From positions 372,001-436,000 of the forward strand of contig NZ_BMHM01000003.1 in the NCBI RefSeq assembly GCF_014640815.1: a DNA stretch of 64,000 nucleotides, in the 5' to 3' direction. Each line of letters begins with the position of its first letter. Position 1 is the stretch's first letter. Under the pieces are notes generated by a model that saw only the letters and a list, made by a program, of their open reading frames with translations, ran no database searches and was not told where the DNA came from. Both the position numbers and the translations under genes were made by a program. This document shows, piece after piece, positions 32,855 through 41,771 of the stretch. The stretch is from Vreelandella lutescens. GTDB lineage: Bacteria > Pseudomonadota > Gammaproteobacteria > Pseudomonadales > Halomonadaceae.

Positions 32855-35454
32855 CGCCATTAACGCTCACCATGCAGGCCTTTGGCCCTTTTGCCGGTAG
32901 CGAAACTATCGACTTCACCGCGCTGGGCAAAAGCCCGCTGTTTCTGATTAACGGCCCCACTGGCGCGGGCAAAAGCTCAATCCTCGATGCCATCTGTTTT
33001 GCGCTTTATGGCCAAACCACTGGCAACGAGCGCGACGCTGGTCAGATGCGCTGCGACCAGGCGGATGCCACCCTGCTTACTGAAGTCACCTTGGATTTCC
33101 GCCTGCGTAATGACACCTATCGGGTGCGCCGCGTTCCCCAGCAGGAGCGTCCCAAAGCGCGGGGGGAAGGCACGACCACCCAAAATGCCGAAGCTCAGCT
33201 CTGGCGGCTAACGCCCCAAGGTACAGAGGATGAGTGCCTAGTGGCCCGCAGCGTGACCGATGCCACCAGCCAATTGCAGGGCCTGTTGGGAGTCGACGCC
33301 CGCCAGTTCCGCCAAGTCATGGTGCTCCCCCAAGGTAAATTTCGCGAGCTGTTGCTGGCGGGCTCTAAAGAGCGTGAGGAGATTTTTGCCCAGCTGTTCC
33401 AGACGCAGATTTTTCAGCGTATCGAACAGCGTTTACTGGATCAGGCCAAACACATCGTTCGTGAGGTGAATGACCATCGGCAGCGAGTACAGGGAATGCT
33501 CTCAGCAAGCGATGTCGAGAGCGAAGCCGCCCTTAACGAGGCACTCGCGGCGCTATCACCCGATTATCAAGCTGCCAAGCATGCGCTTACCACGGCGAGT
33601 GAGCAGCGCGAGCAGGCCGTAACGGCTGCCCAGGCGGGCACGACGTTGGCCCGTCAGTTCGAGCAGCATGCCGCGCTGGTTAGCGCAAAAGCGTCCCTGC
33701 TTGAGCAGCAGCCTGCGGTACAGCACGCTCAAGAACAGCTGCGACAGCACGAGCAGACCCAAACCTTGGCGACGCCGTTTTATACGCTGCAAAGCGCCCA
33801 GAAAAACGCCACCGCCACCCAGCGTGAATGCCAAGCAGCCGAGCAGTCCATTGCCCCACGCCAGGCCGCCCACCAGCAGGCCCAGGCATGGCTGGAGAAG
33901 GCCAATGCCCAGCACGAGCAACTGCCCACTCTGCAGCGTCAGGCCTATGAGCGGGAGCAATCTCTTGCTAAGTGGCAGGAGCTGGCCACGCTTGAAGGGC
34001 AGCACCAAACGCTCGCCAGTCAGGCGGCTCAAGCCCTTGAATCGGCTGAGCAAAAGCAGCGTGCTGCCACCCAGCAAGAGCAGCACGCCATTGAGCAGGA
34101 GATGCGCTGGCACCAGGGCCAAGCGGCACTGCTCGCCCAGCAGCTGGATAACGGCCAACCCTGCCCAGTGTGTGGTAGTCGCGAGCATCCAGCCCCTGCC
34201 ATACCTGCTCAGGCGCTGGTGACTCAGGAGGAGGTGAAGCAGTCGCGGGATGCTTATGAGCGCGCTCGCCAGGCTTGGATTAGCGCTCAGCAAGCCGCTC
34301 AGCGTTTGGAGCAGCAGGCAAACCACCTAGACGAGCAGTGCCAACAGCTGCGCGGGCAGTTAGGGGAAGGCTCTTCACTGGAAGTATTGAAGGCCTCGTT
34401 GGCCAGCGTAAAGCGCGAGATAGACACTTGTGAACAGACCTGGAAAGCCGCCCATGCCCAGGCCCAAGCCGCCCATACGGCGTTCACCCAAGCGCAAACT
34501 ACGCTCACCGAAGCCGCCCAGCGCCAAGCAGAGGCGCAGCGCGCGCTGGAAACCGCTCAAGCCGAGTGGCAAGCAGCGCTGCAAGTAAGCCCCTTTAGCG
34601 ATGAGCAGGCGTTTACCGCGGCTCGCCTTGAAGCGTCGGAGCAGCAGCGCCTGAGCGATACCGTCGCACGCTTTCAGCGGGAGCTGGCAAAGCTGGATGG
34701 GCAAATTGAGTCCAGCGAGCCGCTGCTGGAAGGCAAGGCACTCCCTGATGTTGCCGCTCTCAACGCCAACGCCGACGCGGCCAAAACCCATGAGGAGGCC
34801 TCCCGGCAAACGTACCAGCGCTTGGCGGCGCGCTTCGACCAGCTGACTGACACTCAGCAGCGCTTGGCGAACGCCCGCCGCGCAGAGGCAGCGCTAGAGG
34901 AGCAGTACAAACTGTGGGGCACGCTCAGCGAAGTCGCTAACGGACGCACAGGTAACCGCATCAGCCTGCAGCGCTTCGTGCTGGGCGTACTGCTGGACGA
35001 CGTGTTGATTCAAGCCTCTGAACGTTTGGTGCGCATGAGCCGAGGGCGCTATCAGTTAGTGCGCCGGGAAGATCCCTCTAAAGGCAATAAAGCGTCTGGT
35101 CTCGAGCTGGACGTGGCCGATACCTACACCGGCAAAAATCGCCCGGTGGCCACGCTCTCTGGTGGGGAGTCGTTTATGGCGGCGCTGTCGCTGGCCCTGG
35201 GGCTTTCCGATGTGGTGCAGGCCTACGCGGGCGGTATTCAGCTGGATACGCTATTTATTGATGAAGGCTTTGGCAGCCTGGATCAGGATGCCCTGGATCA
35301 AGCCATTGCCATGTTGAGCGAGCTGCAAATGAGCGGGCGCATGATTGGGATTATTTCCCACGTCAGCGAACTCAAAGAGCAGATGCCGGTTCGTATTGAG
35401 GTGAGCGCTAGCCGTCACGGTAGTTCGGTTGCGGTGAGAGGGGCGCTGAGCTAA
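32851..35454 (+). CDS. sbcC: Exonuclease subunit SbcC (Rad50-like ATPase)
   Basis: An 867-residue SMC-like ATPase. Walker A GPTGAGKSS lies near residues 35-43; long coiled-coil arms rich in Gln, Ala and Glu follow; the zinc hook CPVCGSREHP is at about 436-445; and the C-terminal lobe has the signature LSGGESFMAAL and Walker B LFIDEGFGSLD. It is noticeably shorter than E. coli SbcC (about 1,048 residues), through shorter coiled coils, but keeps every catalytic motif. It works with SbcD at DNA ends and hairpins. Confidence 0.95.
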   Translation: MTPLTLTMQAFGPFAGSETIDFTALGKSPLFLINGPTGAGKSSILDAICFALYGQTTGNERDAGQMRCDQADATLLTEVTLDFRLRNDTYRVRRVPQQERPKARGEGTTTQNAEAQLWRLTPQGTEDECLVARSVTDATSQLQGLLGVDARQFRQVMVLPQGKFRELLLAGSKEREEIFAQLFQTQIFQRIEQRLLDQAKHIVREVNDHRQRVQGMLSASDVESEAALNEALAALSPDYQAAKHALTTASEQREQAVTAAQAGTTLARQFEQHAALVSAKASLLEQQPAVQHAQEQLRQHEQTQTLATPFYTLQSAQKNATATQRECQAAEQSIAPRQAAHQQAQAWLEKANAQHEQLPTLQRQAYEREQSLAKWQELATLEGQHQTLASQAAQALESAEQKQRAATQQEQHAIEQEMRWHQGQAALLAQQLDNGQPCPVCGSREHPAPAIPAQALVTQEEVKQSRDAYERARQAWISAQQAAQRLEQQANHLDEQCQQLRGQLGEGSSLEVLKASLASVKREIDTCEQTWKAAHAQAQAAHTAFTQAQTTLTEAAQRQAEAQRALETAQAEWQAALQVSPFSDEQAFTAARLEASEQQRLSDTVARFQRELAKLDGQIESSEPLLEGKALPDVAALNANADAAKTHEEASRQTYQRLAARFDQLTDTQQRLANARRAEAALEEQYKLWGTLSEVANGRTGNRISLQRFVLGVLLDDVLIQASERLVRMSRGRYQLVRREDPSKGNKASGLELDVADTYTGKNRPVATLSGGESFMAALSLALGLSDVVQAYAGGIQLDTLFIDEGFGSLDQDALDQAIAMLSELQMSGRMIGIISHVSELKEQMPVRIEVSASRHGSSVAVRGALS

Positions 35455-35563
35455 GCGTTAGCGCGGGGTTAGTTCATGCTGCATTCATGTAGCATGCGTT
35501 ATAACAAGGGTTAAACGACCCGCGTTCGACCCGTCGAATGAATGTCTATTGAGGAGTACAAGG

Positions 35564-36292
35564 ATGAACGCAAGCAAAATTCTACAGCAGCTGATGAGTC
35601 AGGCCAGTGGTAGCAAAGGCAGCAGCGGTGGCATGGATGTGAAAGGTGTGATTGATGGTCTCTCCCGCCATTTAGGCGGTAATAGCAGCCAAGGCACGCG
35701 TCAAAGCAGCGGTTCCAGCGGTTTTGATATGAAAAGTCTGCTGGGCGGCGGTGCCATGGGCATGCTGGTGGGTTCAAAACGGGGTCGTAGCATGGGCGGC
35801 AAAGCGTTGAAATATGGCGCGATTGCGGGTGTGGGCATGCTGGCGTGGAAAGCGTGGCAAAGCTCCCAGGAAAAGAAAGGCGCCGCGACCCAATCCTCCT
35901 CAGAAGGCGAGCGAGTCGAAGTATTGAGCGGTGAGTATCAAGAGCGCCGCAGCCTGGAGCTGTTGCAGGCGATGATCATGGCCGCCCGGGCCGATGGTCA
36001 TATCGATGAGCAGGAACAGGCGCTAATTACCGATCAGATCGATGCCCTTGGCGCAGATCAGGAGATGCACCGCTGGGTGGAACAGCAGTTAAAAGCGCCG
36101 CTGGATGCCCAGGCACTGGCCCGTGAAGCGGATTCCCCCCAGGCAGCTCGCGAGATGTATTTGATTAGCGTGGCAGTGATTGACGACCAGAACCCCATGG
36201 AGCGGGCTTGGTTGGATCAACTGGCCAGCGCGCTAAACCTAACGCCAGAGATGGCGGCGGAGCTTGAGCATCAGGCACAGCAGGCTGGCTAA
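35564..36292 (+). CDS. DUF533 / TerB-like protein (YebE family)
   Basis: A 242-residue protein of the YebE type. The N-terminal third is glycine/serine-rich with a short hydrophobic glycine segment (GAMGMLVGSKRG, YGAIAGVGMLAW). The C-terminal half, about 130-240, is an all-helical TerB-like domain (LLQAMIMAARADGHIDEQEQALI). The ATG at 35564 follows a GAGG site; a TTG five codons earlier is less likely. The function of the family is not established; it is often called an inner-membrane protein. It overlaps pgpA by one base (TAATG). Confidence 0.82.
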   Translation: MNASKILQQLMSQASGSKGSSGGMDVKGVIDGLSRHLGGNSSQGTRQSSGSSGFDMKSLLGGGAMGMLVGSKRGRSMGGKALKYGAIAGVGMLAWKAWQSSQEKKGAATQSSSEGERVEVLSGEYQERRSLELLQAMIMAARADGHIDEQEQALITDQIDALGADQEMHRWVEQQLKAPLDAQALAREADSPQAAREMYLISVAVIDDQNPMERAWLDQLASALNLTPEMAAELEHQAQQAG

Positions 36293-36768
36293 TGCTCGAT
36301 ACGTTGAATGTTTGGCTAGCCACCGGCTTTGGGCTGGGGCTAGCGCCCGTTGCGCCAGGTACCTTTGGTTCACTGATTGGCTTGCCGCTGGCGTGGTGGC
36401 TTTTGGGCCGCCCGACTGGGCAGCAGGCCGCCATTATGGCGCTCCTTGTGGTGGCCGCCGTACCGGTGTGCCATGTAGCGGCATGGCACTACGATGGGTT
36501 GGATCACGGTAGCATTGTCGCCGATGAGTACGTCGCTTTTCCGTTAGCGGTGCTGGGGCTAAAAGCCGCTCGCCATCCGTTGGTTCTGGCCTTGGCGTTT
36601 GGCGTGTACCGCTTTTTTGATGCCTTAAAACCGCCGCCTATTCATTTAGCGGAGTATGTCACTGGCGGGTTGGGCATTGTGTTGGATGACGTGATTGCCG
36701 CGCTGGTAAGCTGGCTGGTGGTCGCCCTGTTGGTGACGCTATGGCAGCGTCGGCGGCAAATCGCCTAA
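36292..36768 (+). CDS. pgpA: Phosphatidylglycerophosphatase A
   Basis: A 158-residue membrane phosphatase that removes the terminal phosphate of phosphatidylglycerol phosphate, the last step of phosphatidylglycerol synthesis. The family marks GFGLGLAPVAPGTFGSL at the N-terminus, DHGSIVADEYVAFPLAV in the middle and RFFDALKPPPI are clear. Its ATG overlaps the stop of the DUF533 gene. A long bidirectional terminator follows 22 bp after its stop. Confidence 0.93.
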   Translation: MLDTLNVWLATGFGLGLAPVAPGTFGSLIGLPLAWWLLGRPTGQQAAIMALLVVAAVPVCHVAAWHYDGLDHGSIVADEYVAFPLAVLGLKAARHPLVLALAFGVYRFFDALKPPPIHLAEYVTGGLGIVLDDVIAALVSWLVVALLVTLWQRRRQIA

Positions 36769-36790
36769 CGCTGCTTTTAAAATACGCTAC

Positions 36791-36839
36791 CCATAAAAAC
36801 GCCGCAGGTCGTGGAAACGACACTGCGGCGTTTTTATGG
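36791..36839. terminator. Long bidirectional terminator between pgpA and the aldehyde dehydrogenase
   Basis: A perfect 17-bp outer stem, CCATAAAAACGCCGCAG with its complement, encloses a second 5-bp stem (GTCGT/ACGAC, GGAA loop). T-runs occur on both strands, as expected between convergent genes. Confidence 0.92.
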
Positions 36840-36873
36840 GTTAGCCCATCGTGAGCCGATGGGCTTGGCGATG

Positions 36874-38256
36874 TTAGCTTTGCACCACAATCACCGATTT
36901 GGCGTTGACGAACTCATGCATCCCAAAGCCGCCGTGCTCACGGCCGTAGCCGGAATCTTTCACGCCGCCAAACGGCATTTCAGGCGTTGCCACACCAAAG
37001 CCATTGATAAACACCATGCCGGTATCGAAATACTTGCTGGCAAGCTCGGTGGCGCGCTTCACGTCTTTGGAGATGATGCCGCCGCCTAAGCCGTAGCGGC
37101 TGTCGTTGGCGATGCGCATGGCGTCTTCATCATCTTTGGCACGAATCAGCGCGGCGACCGGGCCAAACAGCTCGTCGTCGTAGGCAGGCTGGCCGGGAGT
37201 GACTTTATCCAGCACGGTCACCGGGTAGAATGCCCCTTTACCTTCAGGCTTTTTACCGCCGCAGAGGATTGTCGCACCTTTACGCACGCTCTCTTCCACC
37301 TGCTCGTGAAGGCCGTCACGAAGATCGACACGGGCCATCGGGCCTAGGTCGCTATCCTCTTTGGTCGGGTCGCCCGCTTTTAAGTCCTTCATGCGGGCCA
37401 CGTAGCGCTCTTTGAACGCTTCGTAATTCTTTTCGGTGACCACAAAGCGTTTTGCCGCTACGCAGGTTTGGCCGCCGTTAAATATCCGACCGGTCACACA
37501 GGTGTCGACCGCAACGTCTAGGTCGGCATCGTCCAGCACCAAGTAGGCATCGTTGGAGCCCAGTTCCAGTACCGTCTTTTTCAGGTGCTCGGCGGCTTTG
37601 GCGGCCACTTTGCGGCCAGCGCCGTCGCTGCCGGTTAAGGTCACGCCACGCACGGCTTTATGGGCGATGACAGTGTCGGACACATCGTGTGAAATCACCA
37701 GCGTACGGAAGACGTTTTCCGGCAGGCCCGCTTCGCGGTAGATTTTTTCCAGCAGCAGGCCGCTGCCTGTCACGTTTTCAGCGTGTTTTAGCAGCACGCT
37801 GTTGCCCGCCATAATATTGGCGATGGAGTAGCGCACCACTTGGTAAGCAGGGAAGTTCCACGGCTGAATGCCGTAAATCACGCCCATGGGGGAGTAGGTA
37901 ACAATACCGCGCTCGCCGTTACCGGGTTTGCGCTCTTCATCGGCCAGCTTAGTGGGGCCATGTTCGGCGGTGTAGTCACAAATGCCGACGCAGAGATCCA
38001 CTTCCTGGCGCGCTTGCGAGGGCAGCTTGCCCATCTCTTTGACCATCAGGTCGGCAAGCTCTTCTTTATGCGCGTTCATTGCTTCGCCAATCGCTTTCAC
38101 CACCTTGGCGCGGTGCTCTAGCGGCTTGAGCCGCCAATCTAAAAACGCCTCATGACTAGCCTCGACTACCTGCTTGGCCTGGCTTTCATCCATCAGCGTG
38201 TAGGTCTCAAGCGTTTCGCCGGTGGTCGGGTTCACTGTCGTAATGGTGTTGCTCAT
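36874..38256 (-). CDS. NAD(P)-dependent aldehyde dehydrogenase, succinate-semialdehyde type
   Basis: A 460-residue aldehyde dehydrogenase. The cofactor-site segment PWNFPAYQVVR, the catalytic glutamate in LELGSNDAYLVL and the catalytic cysteine in NGGQTCVAAKR are present, as is the closing EMPFGGVKDSGYGREHG. Members of this subgroup oxidise succinate semialdehyde or related short aldehydes. The ATG at 38256 follows AGGAG at good spacing; the longer in-frame start is rejected. It is monocistronic. Exact substrate is not resolved. Confidence 0.87.
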   Translation of the reverse strand: MSNTITTVNPTTGETLETYTLMDESQAKQVVEASHEAFLDWRLKPLEHRAKVVKAIGEAMNAHKEELADLMVKEMGKLPSQARQEVDLCVGICDYTAEHGPTKLADEERKPGNGERGIVTYSPMGVIYGIQPWNFPAYQVVRYSIANIMAGNSVLLKHAENVTGSGLLLEKIYREAGLPENVFRTLVISHDVSDTVIAHKAVRGVTLTGSDGAGRKVAAKAAEHLKKTVLELGSNDAYLVLDDADLDVAVDTCVTGRIFNGGQTCVAAKRFVVTEKNYEAFKERYVARMKDLKAGDPTKEDSDLGPMARVDLRDGLHEQVEESVRKGATILCGGKKPEGKGAFYPVTVLDKVTPGQPAYDDELFGPVAALIRAKDDEDAMRIANDSRYGLGGGIISKDVKRATELASKYFDTGMVFINGFGVATPEMPFGGVKDSGYGREHGGFGMHEFVNAKSVIVVQS

Positions 38257-38435
38257 AAGATCTCCTATCTTTAGATCAACGGGGCGTTCAATCAAGTAGA
38301 GCAGTCCTTTAGCCGACTGGTCTATTAATGCTGACTTTCTACCTTAGTAGAAAAATGGCGTTTTGCCCAAATGAATGATTCGCCTTTCAATAAAGCTACT
38401 GATGGGGCAGGGCGCACTGGAAATCGTTCCATAAA

Positions 38436-38470
38436 AAAACGCCAAGGCGAATTAATCGCCTTGGCGTTTT
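38436..38470. terminator. Bidirectional terminator downstream of msrA
   Basis: A perfect 15-bp stem (AAAACGCCAAGGCGA) with an ATTAA loop has A/T-runs on both sides. It ends the leftward msrA transcript 18 bp past its stop and shields the dehydrogenase promoter. Confidence 0.9.
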
Positions 38471-38488
38471 GAGGCTAACGGGGTGAGA

Positions 38489-39112
38489 TTACTCGAAAGT
38501 AGGGCCGCCCGCTTCTTCGCCCCATACTTCTTCTAGGCGATCATCCCGGCCGCAGCTCAGGCGGTAGAACTGGTAGCGCAGCGGATTTTTCTGGTAGTAA
38601 TCCTGATGGTACTCCTCTGCGGTCCAAAACTCGCTGGCGGGCAGGATGTCGGTCGTGATCTCTTGATCAAACCTCGCTTCCAACTCGGCTTTTGAGGCTT
38701 CCGCTAATTGCCGCTCTTCATCGTTGCTGTAGAAAATGGCCGAGCGGTATTGGTCACCGCTATCGCAAAACTGACGGTTGACGGCGAAGGGGTCTATGTT
38801 GCGCCAGAAAATCTCCAGAAGCTGTTCGTAGCTAATCTGGGTGTCGTCGTACTCGATTTGTACGACTTCTATATGGCCGGTGCCGCCACGGGAGATCTGC
38901 TCGTAAGTGGGGTTCTCAAGCTCACCGCCCATGTAGCCAGAAATAGTGGCGCTCACGCCCACCTGTTTATCGTAAGGAGGCTCCATGCACCAGAAACAGC
39001 CGCCGGCAAAGGTGGCCTCTGCATTAGACTGCGCTTGAAGCGATGCGCTTGCAAAACCGGCAGCGGCCATCACGCACAGCGTTAAGGGGCGGATATGGGG
39101 AAATCGGATCAT
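38489..39112 (-). CDS. msrA: Periplasmic peptide methionine sulfoxide reductase MsrA
   Basis: A 207-residue MsrA that reduces the S-form of methionine sulfoxide in oxidised proteins. The catalytic motif GGCFWC is at 37-42 (active cysteine C39), with the family segments GYMGGELENPTYEQI, GHIEVVQIEYD and EEYHQDYYQKNP. Unlike cytoplasmic MsrA it has a signal peptide (residues 1-28, ending LQA), so it should act in the periplasm. The ATG at 39112 has GGAG 10 bp upstream; a GTG three codons earlier is the alternative. It is monocistronic. Confidence 0.93.
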   Translation of the reverse strand: MIRFPHIRPLTLCVMAAAGFASASLQAQSNAEATFAGGCFWCMEPPYDKQVGVSATISGYMGGELENPTYEQISRGGTGHIEVVQIEYDDTQISYEQLLEIFWRNIDPFAVNRQFCDSGDQYRSAIFYSNDEERQLAEASKAELEARFDQEITTDILPASEFWTAEEYHQDYYQKNPLRYQFYRLSCGRDDRLEEVWGEEAGGPTFE

Positions 39113-39185
39113 TACAAACACTCCGGTGGAGGTGGCGAGTCAAAGCTCGTTATTGAGTCCATTAGTGTGGAGAGGTTCCGCTTCC

Positions 39186-40094
39186 TTACAGCGACCTTAA
39201 ACGATGCGGCCACACCGTATCGAGCGTGTCTAGCGCGGCTTTAATCGTGGGCTCGGTGGCACGGTCGCAGCGCCAGATCAGGCTTAATGCACAGGGCAGG
39301 CGAACGTTGTCCGCCACTGCTAAGCCGCTCTCCTGGCGTTCGGCCATGGCCAGGGCGTCTCGCGCTAGGCTCAGGCCCACGCCTGCACGTACTAAATCCA
39401 GCATACACGCCTCTTGGTCGACCTGGGCAACGCGGTTTGGGGTCGCACCGCTATCGGCCAGCGCCCGCTTGAGTAGTCGCGAGTGCGCCGACACGGTGGG
39501 GGTCACAATCCAGGGCAGTTGCGCAAGCGCCTCCCAGCGGGTATCAGCGAGTTTGGCTTCCCAGCCCGGCGGTGCCACCACGTGGTAGTGAAAGTGGGTT
39601 AACTCCCGCCACGCCAGAGCGCTATTGCCGGTGCCTTCGCCGGGCGGGGCGAGAAAAAAGCCGACATCCAACTCCCCCTGCTCCACGCTGCCCAATACGT
39701 TGCCGCTCATGCCGTGGTGAAGCTCGGTTTCCAGCTGTGGCGCACGGGCCATCAAGCGGCTGAGAAAATCGCCCAAGCGAATAAATTCCGGGTCAACAAT
39801 GGTGCCAATACGCAGCTTGCCGCGCAGCGTGCTGTGTAACGCGCTGGCGCTCTGCTCAAAGGCCAGGGCGCTGGCCAGGGCATTTTCAGCGGCAGGCAGC
39901 AGGGCGTAACCATCGGCGGTGAGCGTTAACCCTTGCGGGCGACGGGTAAACAGCGTTAAGCCCAGATGCTGCTGTAGTTGCTTCAACTTTAGGCTAACCG
40001 CGGGCTGGGTCAGATGGAGCTGCTCGGCCGCCCTTGAGACGCTGCCGGTGTGGGCAACGGCCACAAAGGCCCGCAGCGTGGCGTACTCCTGCAT
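39186..40094 (-). CDS. LysR-family regulator divergent from the mmsA-GMC dehydrogenase pair
   Basis: A 302-residue LysR regulator with an N-terminal winged helix (LRAFVAVAHTGSVSRAAEQLHLTQPAVSLKLKQL, residues 7-41 region) and a C-terminal effector domain from about 90. It is divergent from the aldehyde dehydrogenase gene with 138 bp between them, the usual layout for a LysR protein that activates its neighbours. In Pseudomonas, similar LysR genes flank hpdH-mmsA and respond to 3-hydroxypropionate; the same inducer is plausible here but not shown. Confidence 0.88.
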   Translation of the reverse strand: MQEYATLRAFVAVAHTGSVSRAAEQLHLTQPAVSLKLKQLQQHLGLTLFTRRPQGLTLTADGYALLPAAENALASALAFEQSASALHSTLRGKLRIGTIVDPEFIRLGDFLSRLMARAPQLETELHHGMSGNVLGSVEQGELDVGFFLAPPGEGTGNSALAWRELTHFHYHVVAPPGWEAKLADTRWEALAQLPWIVTPTVSAHSRLLKRALADSGATPNRVAQVDQEACMLDLVRAGVGLSLARDALAMAERQESGLAVADNVRLPCALSLIWRCDRATEPTIKAALDTLDTVWPHRLRSL

Positions 40095-40232
40095 AGTGGT
40101 GAACCTTCATTGTTATGTTATTAGCGAAGCTTATATCTAGGTTAAAAATTACTCAATTGCTTGGCCTGTTGGGCGGGGTAGTCTAGTGGTCATTCTCCGA
40201 TCACTTAAGCTTTTGTTATAAAGGTAGCGACA

Positions 40233-41744
40233 ATGACAACCAACGCCATCCATCACTTTATTAACGGCCAACGCAGCGAAGGTACTTCCGGCAGCACCCA
40301 GGATGTCTTCAACCCCGCCACCGGGCAGGTCACCGGCCGCGTTGCCCTGGCTTCGGCCGCCGATGTGGACACTGCCGTGCAAGCCGCCCAGGCGGCATTC
40401 CCCGCCTGGGCCGATACGCCGCCCATTCGCCGCGCTCGGGTCATGTTCAAATTCCTGGAGCTGCTAAACGCCAATAAAGACGCCCTGGCGGAAGCAATCA
40501 CCAAAGAGCACGGCAAGGTATTTACCGATGCCCAGGGCGAAGTGGCACGGGGTATTGATATTGTCGAGTTTGCCTGCGGCATTCCCCAGCTATTAAAGGG
40601 TGATTACACCGAGCAGGTTAGCACCGGTATTGATAACTGGACCGTGCGCCAGCCGCTGGGCGTGGTCGCCGGTATTACGCCGTTCAACTTCCCGGCGATG
40701 GTACCCATGTGGATGTTCCCCATCGCTATTGCCGCCGGTAATACCTTTATTCTCAAACCTAGCCCGTTGGACCCTAGCGCCTCGCTGATGATCGCGGATC
40801 TGTTAACGCAGGCAGGCCTGCCCGCTGGCGTGTTCAACGTGGTGCAAGGCGATAAAGACTCCGTTGAGGCACTGATTGATCACCCTCATGTTAAAGCGCT
40901 GTCGTTTGTCGGCTCCACGCCGATTGCCAACTCGATTTACGAGCGCGGTGCCAAGCACGGTAAGCGCGTGCAGGCACTGGGTGGCGCGAAAAACCATATG
41001 GTCGTGATGCCGGATGCCCATCTGGATAAAGCGGTGGATGCGTTAATTGGTGCAGCCTACGGCAGTGCGGGCGAGCGCTGCATGGCGATTAGCGTGGCCG
41101 TGCTGGTAGGCGATGTGGCCGATAAAGTGGTGCCGATGCTCACCGAGCGTGCCAAGGCGCTGAAAGTCAAAGATGGCATGCAGCTGGATGCAGAAATGGG
41201 GCCCATCGTGACCCGCCAGGCGCACCAGCGGATTACCGGCTACATCGAAAAGGGCGTGGCGGAAGGCGCACAGCTTATCGTCGATGGCCGTGGGTTTGAT
41301 AGCACCCAAGCGGGCGAGAGCTGTGCAGACGGCTTCTGGATGGGCGGCACGCTGTTCGACCACGTCACGCCGGAGATGACTATCTATAAAGAGGAGATCT
41401 TTGGCCCGGTGCTGGTGTGCGTGCGCGTGCCGGATGTGGCGACCGCCATTCAACTGATCAACGACCATGAGTTTGGCAACGGGGTGAGCTGCTTTACCGA
41501 AAGCGGCAGCGTTGCCCGGGAATTTGGCCGCCGTATTCAGGTGGGCATGGTCGGCATCAACGTACCGATTCCGGTGCCTATGGCGTGGCACGGTTTTGGC
41601 GGCTGGAAGCGCTCGCTGTTTGGCGATACTCACGCGTATGGCGAAGAGGGCGTGCGCTTCTACACCAAACAGAAGTCGATCATGCAGCGCTGGTCGGACT
41701 CCATCGACGCGGGTGCTGAGTTTGTGATGCCGACGGCGAAGTAA
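40233..41744 (+). CDS. mmsA: CoA-acylating methylmalonate-/malonate-semialdehyde dehydrogenase
   Basis: A 503-residue dehydrogenase that converts methylmalonate or malonate semialdehyde to propionyl- or acetyl-CoA with NAD+. The catalytic cysteine is C283 in AGERCMA. Where hydrolytic aldehyde dehydrogenases have a glutamate this protein reads GGAKNH near 250-255, the asparagine typical of CoA-acylating enzymes. An AAGG site precedes the ATG. It is followed after 27 bp by a GMC dehydrogenase and lies divergent from a LysR gene, which suggests a short inducible pathway for a 3-hydroxy acid rather than valine breakdown, since no other valine genes are nearby. Confidence 0.92.
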   Translation: MTTNAIHHFINGQRSEGTSGSTQDVFNPATGQVTGRVALASAADVDTAVQAAQAAFPAWADTPPIRRARVMFKFLELLNANKDALAEAITKEHGKVFTDAQGEVARGIDIVEFACGIPQLLKGDYTEQVSTGIDNWTVRQPLGVVAGITPFNFPAMVPMWMFPIAIAAGNTFILKPSPLDPSASLMIADLLTQAGLPAGVFNVVQGDKDSVEALIDHPHVKALSFVGSTPIANSIYERGAKHGKRVQALGGAKNHMVVMPDAHLDKAVDALIGAAYGSAGERCMAISVAVLVGDVADKVVPMLTERAKALKVKDGMQLDAEMGPIVTRQAHQRITGYIEKGVAEGAQLIVDGRGFDSTQAGESCADGFWMGGTLFDHVTPEMTIYKEEIFGPVLVCVRVPDVATAIQLINDHEFGNGVSCFTESGSVAREFGRRIQVGMVGINVPIPVPMAWHGFGGWKRSLFGDTHAYGEEGVRFYTKQKSIMQRWSDSIDAGAEFVMPTAK

Positions 41745-41771
41745 CGCCTGACCGTTACGGGAGCCAAGCCC

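Noticed and set aside
32851..35454. SbcC as a truncated pseudogene because it is about 180 residues shorter than E. coli SbcC
   Set aside because: Both ATPase lobes and the zinc hook are intact; only the coiled-coil arms are shorter, which varies in the family.
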